From: an uncultured Lachnospiraceae bacterium | Lineage (GTDB): Bacteria > Bacillota > Clostridia > Lachnospirales > Lachnospiraceae | Reading direction: 5' to 3' | Assembly (NCBI GenBank): GCA_947174615.1 | Contig: CAMWJQ010000130.1 | Location: 1-9,352 of the forward strand | Length of the DNA: 9,352 bases | Part shown: positions 7,857 to 9,352 of the stretch, in pieces | Position numbering within the stretch: position 1 is the first letter of the stretch | Layout: every line of letters starts with the position of its first letter | Notes under the pieces: generated by a model | What the model saw: only the letters and a program-made list of their open reading frames with translations | Database searches by the model: none | What the model was told of the DNA's origin: nothing | Translations under genes and position numbers: made by a program

Positions 7857-7861
7857 CCTCC
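7857..7861 (-). promoter_or_regulatory. Ribosome binding site that fixes the TTG start at 7847
   Basis: The minus strand reads GGAGG here, 9 bases before TTG. No comparable site precedes the in-frame ATG at 7904, so this site decides the start of the GtrB-like gene. Confidence 0.65.
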
Positions 7862-7872
7862 AATTCCCCACT

Positions 7873-8250
7873 TTAATCCCATGACTCCAACGCTGGTACG
7901 GCATGTTCCACCAACTTCTCTATGACCTCTGTATTCGTCGGTCTGGTCGTGCCATCGCCATATACTTCCTCAAATACACTTTTCAAAGTCTCTGGATCTC
8001 CATTGGTCCATGCAGTCTCTATCGCATTTCGTATTGCACGTTCCACCTGTTTGTCTGTTGTATCAAAACGCTTTGCCACTTCGGGATACAAGCGTTTTGT
8101 GACCGAGGCCAAGACTTCAGGCTCATAAAAAGCGATACAGACTGCTTCCCTCAGATACCGATACCCTTTTTGCCTTGCCTGAAATCCGCATTTCACCATA
8201 TGGTATGTAGTTCGCCCAAACACTCTCACTCTCGAACACTCATCATCCAT
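7873..8250 (-). CDS. Stand-alone Spo0A C-terminal DNA-binding domain protein
   Basis: A 125-residue protein that aligns over nearly its whole length with the effector domain of the sporulation regulator Spo0A. Landmarks are GYRYLREAV (29-37; GYxYLREAI in Spo0A), ASVTKRLYPEVAKRF (48-62; GSITKVLYPDIAKKF) and TTDKQVERAIRNAIETAW (64-81; TTxxxVERAIRHAIEVAW), then a PTN block (104-106). The VERAIR helix is the DNA-recognition helix of Spo0A. E70, R71 and R74 are kept, while the following His is Asn75. There is no receiver domain, so it cannot be controlled by the usual phosphorelay. A role as local transcription regulator, perhaps of this operon, is inference. The site before ATG 8250 is poor (AGGG 15 bases away), and an in-frame stop lies 6 bases upstream. 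It could also be a domain remnant retained by chance. Confidence 0.85.
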   Translation of the reverse strand: MDDECSRVRVFGRTTYHMVKCGFQARQKGYRYLREAVCIAFYEPEVLASVTKRLYPEVAKRFDTTDKQVERAIRNAIETAWTNGDPETLKSVFEEVYGDGTTRPTNTEVIEKLVEHAVPALESWD

Positions 8251-8256
8251 ATTTAT

Positions 8257-8292
8257 TTAATCACACCCTAATTTGCTTTCTTCCTCAGTCAT
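8257..8292 (-). CDS. Possible 11-codon leader ORF or detached N-terminus before the Spo0A-like gene
   Basis: ATG at 8292 opens a frame reading MTEEESKLGCD and a TAA at 8259-8257. It is in the same frame as the Spo0A-like gene, whose ATG follows 6 bases later. Its own ribosome site is weak (AAGAAG directly before ATG). It may be a coupling leader, the lost N-terminus of the downstream protein, or chance. Confidence 0.25.
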   Translation of the reverse strand: MTEEESKLGCD

Positions 8293-8296
8293 CTTC

Positions 8297-8357
8297 TTAG
8301 GAACTGTGCAAAAATAACCTGTACATCTTGACTTGTCTATTTCCGCACAGTTCCTTA
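8297..8357. repeat. 55-bp hairpin element flanked by TTA direct repeats (MITE-like or RNA stem)
   Basis: GGAACTGTGC (8300-8309) and its exact inverse GCACAGTTCC (8345-8354) bracket a short element. After a 2-base mismatch the pairing resumes inward with AAATA (8312-8316) against TATTT (8338-8342), leaving a 21-base loop. Both outer ends are followed by TTA (8297-8299 and 8355-8357), as a 3-bp target duplication would appear; the right TTA is the stop codon of fcl. On the minus strand the stem is followed by UAAGAAG rather than a U-run, so it is not a standard intrinsic terminator. A small mobile repeat or a 3' RNA stabiliser between fcl and the Spo0A-like gene are both plausible. Confidence 0.6.
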
Positions 8358-9299
8358 TAGTCTGGCATTCTCCACATTTTCCTTAAACCAGTCATAGGCA
8401 AGCTGTACGCCCTCCTCAAGTTCGATCTTATGCATCCATCCAAGATTGTGCAGTTTCGTCACATCCGTCAGTTTTCGCGGTGTCCCGTCAGGCATCTCTT
8501 TATTCCAGACAATCTCGCCTTCATAACCAACCACACGGCGGACGATTTCCGCCAGTTCCCGAATCGTCACTTCCCTGCCCGTGCCGATATTCACATGCTG
8601 TTCCCCGCTATAATGTTCGAGCAGAAAAACACAGGCATCCGCCATATCGTCCACATGCAAAAATTCGCGCAGCGGTGTACCTGTCCCCCACAGCTCTACA
8701 CTCGGCGCGTTATGAATCTTCGCATCATGAAATTTTCGAATTACCGCCGGCATAACATGAGAGCCTGACAAATCATAATTGTCATATGGTCCATACAGAT
8801 TCGTTGGCATACAGCTGATAAAATCATCTCCGTACTGCCGTTTAAAGAACTTGCACATCTCCAAGCCGGCAATCTTTGCGACGGCATATGCCTCGTTCGT
8901 CTCCTCAAGCGGTCCTGTCAAAAGCGCATCTTCCGGGATTGGCTGCGGCGCCATCTTAGGATAAATGCAGGTGCTTCCGAGAAACAACAGCTTTTTTACC
9001 CCAAAATCATGACAGCATTTGATCACATTGCACTGAATTTGCATATTCTCATAGGCAAATTCTGCCGGCGCTGTATTGTTGGCATTGATTCCGCCAACCT
9101 TTGCAGCCGCAAGTACCACCACATCTGGTTTTTGTTCTATGAAAAAATCTCTTACCGCCTGTTGACTTGTAAGGTCCAGTTCTTTGTGCGTTCTACAGAC
9201 GATATTCGTATATCCCTTGTCTTTAAGATTTCTGACAATAGCAGAGCCCACGAGACCCCTGTGCCCTGCTACATAGATTTTATCCGACTTATTCATCAT
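8355..9299 (-). CDS. fcl: GDP-L-fucose synthase
   Basis: A 314-residue short-chain dehydrogenase/reductase, the usual length for the GDP-4-keto-6-deoxymannose 3,5-epimerase/4-reductase that yields GDP-L-fucose with NADPH in the cytoplasm. Evidence includes the nucleotide-binding GHRGLVG (12-18), AAAKVGGI (64-71), STCIYP with Ser109 and Cys111, the YxxxK pair Tyr138/Lys142, and His181 in GSHVMPA. These match Ser107, Cys109, Tyr136, Lys140 and His179 of the E. coli enzyme with a constant offset of 2, so it should be active. Two ATGs are adjacent. GGAGG at 9306-9302 is only 2 bases from the first but 5 from the second (9296), which is the likelier start. Its usual partner gmd would be expected just upstream, outside the window. 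The stop codon abuts a hairpin element. Confidence 0.95.
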   Translation of the reverse strand: MMNKSDKIYVAGHRGLVGSAIVRNLKDKGYTNIVCRTHKELDLTSQQAVRDFFIEQKPDVVVLAAAKVGGINANNTAPAEFAYENMQIQCNVIKCCHDFGVKKLLFLGSTCIYPKMAPQPIPEDALLTGPLEETNEAYAVAKIAGLEMCKFFKRQYGDDFISCMPTNLYGPYDNYDLSGSHVMPAVIRKFHDAKIHNAPSVELWGTGTPLREFLHVDDMADACVFLLEHYSGEQHVNIGTGREVTIRELAEIVRRVVGYEGEIVWNKEMPDGTPRKLTDVTKLHNLGWMHKIELEEGVQLAYDWFKENVENARL

Positions 9300-9352
9300 T
9301 TCCTCCGTTCTTCAACCGATACTCTGCACAGGAGATTCCCGCAACTTCACGC
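9300..9352 (-). other. Tail of an upstream gene or short spacer before fcl; identity not readable
   Basis: Only 53 bases remain. Two minus-strand frames are open from the edge: one stops at TGA 9314-9312, the other runs into fcl and stops at TAA 9291-9289, overlapping the fcl start. Neither short tail is recognisable. The stretch also holds the fcl ribosome site. A gmd end is the natural guess from pathway context only. Confidence 0.3.

Noticed and set aside
8299..8355. Intrinsic terminator after fcl
   Set aside because: The stem is strong enough, but neither strand has a U-run directly after the second arm, and the loop is long at 21 bases. It is kept as a repeat/hairpin element instead.
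8331..8360. Promoter on the plus strand (ttgact ... tatagt)
   Set aside because: The two hexamers are about 22 bases apart, too far for a sigma-A type promoter, and there is no plus-strand gene to serve.

Overview
The window is an interior piece of an exopolysaccharide or capsule biosynthesis operon. All genes lie on the minus strand, so transcription runs from the right edge to the left edge. Strong GGAGG ribosome binding sites, frequent GTG and TTG starts, tightly packed genes, an EpsG-like polymerase and a Spo0A-type DNA-binding domain together point to an endospore-lineage Firmicute. A gut-type clostridium of the Lachnospiraceae is the best guess. The family assignment is inference; no rRNA or other marker gene is present.

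Layout in transcription order: a GDP-L-fucose synthase (fcl, 9299-8355); a 104-base gap holding a 55-bp hairpin element flanked by TTA and a tiny in-frame leader ORF; a small protein that is essentially a stand-alone Spo0A C-terminal DNA-binding domain (8250-7873); a DPM1/GtrB-like membrane glycosyltransferase (7847-6906); a soluble family 2 glycosyltransferase (6904-6122); a polyprenyl-phosphate sugar-1-phosphate transferase (6097-4724); a Wzz-like chain-length protein whose cytoplasmic tail looks like a BY-kinase that has lost its P-loop (4711-3683); a second family 2 glycosyltransferase (3653-2871); an EpsG/Wzy-type polymerase (2874-1708); a 113-base gap with a diverged 40-nt repeat of the polymerase gene's 3' end; a third soluble family 2 glycosyltransferase (1594-752); and the first 251 codons of a family 4 glycosyltransferase that runs off the left edge.

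Working model: the sugar-1-phosphate transferase starts a repeat unit on undecaprenyl phosphate. The glycosyltransferases extend it, with GDP-fucose from Fcl as one possible donor. The Wzy-like protein polymerises units outside the membrane, and the Wzz-like protein sets chain length. A flippase, a genuine BY-kinase/phosphatase pair, and gmd (the usual partner of fcl) are not in the window and would be expected outside it. The most unusual item is the Spo0A-type DNA-binding domain inside the operon. It has no receiver domain, a poor ribosome site and an odd upstream junction, and could be a local regulator of surface polysaccharide. No tRNA, rRNA, CRISPR, transposase gene or convincing promoter was seen; the operon promoter probably lies upstream of the right edge.
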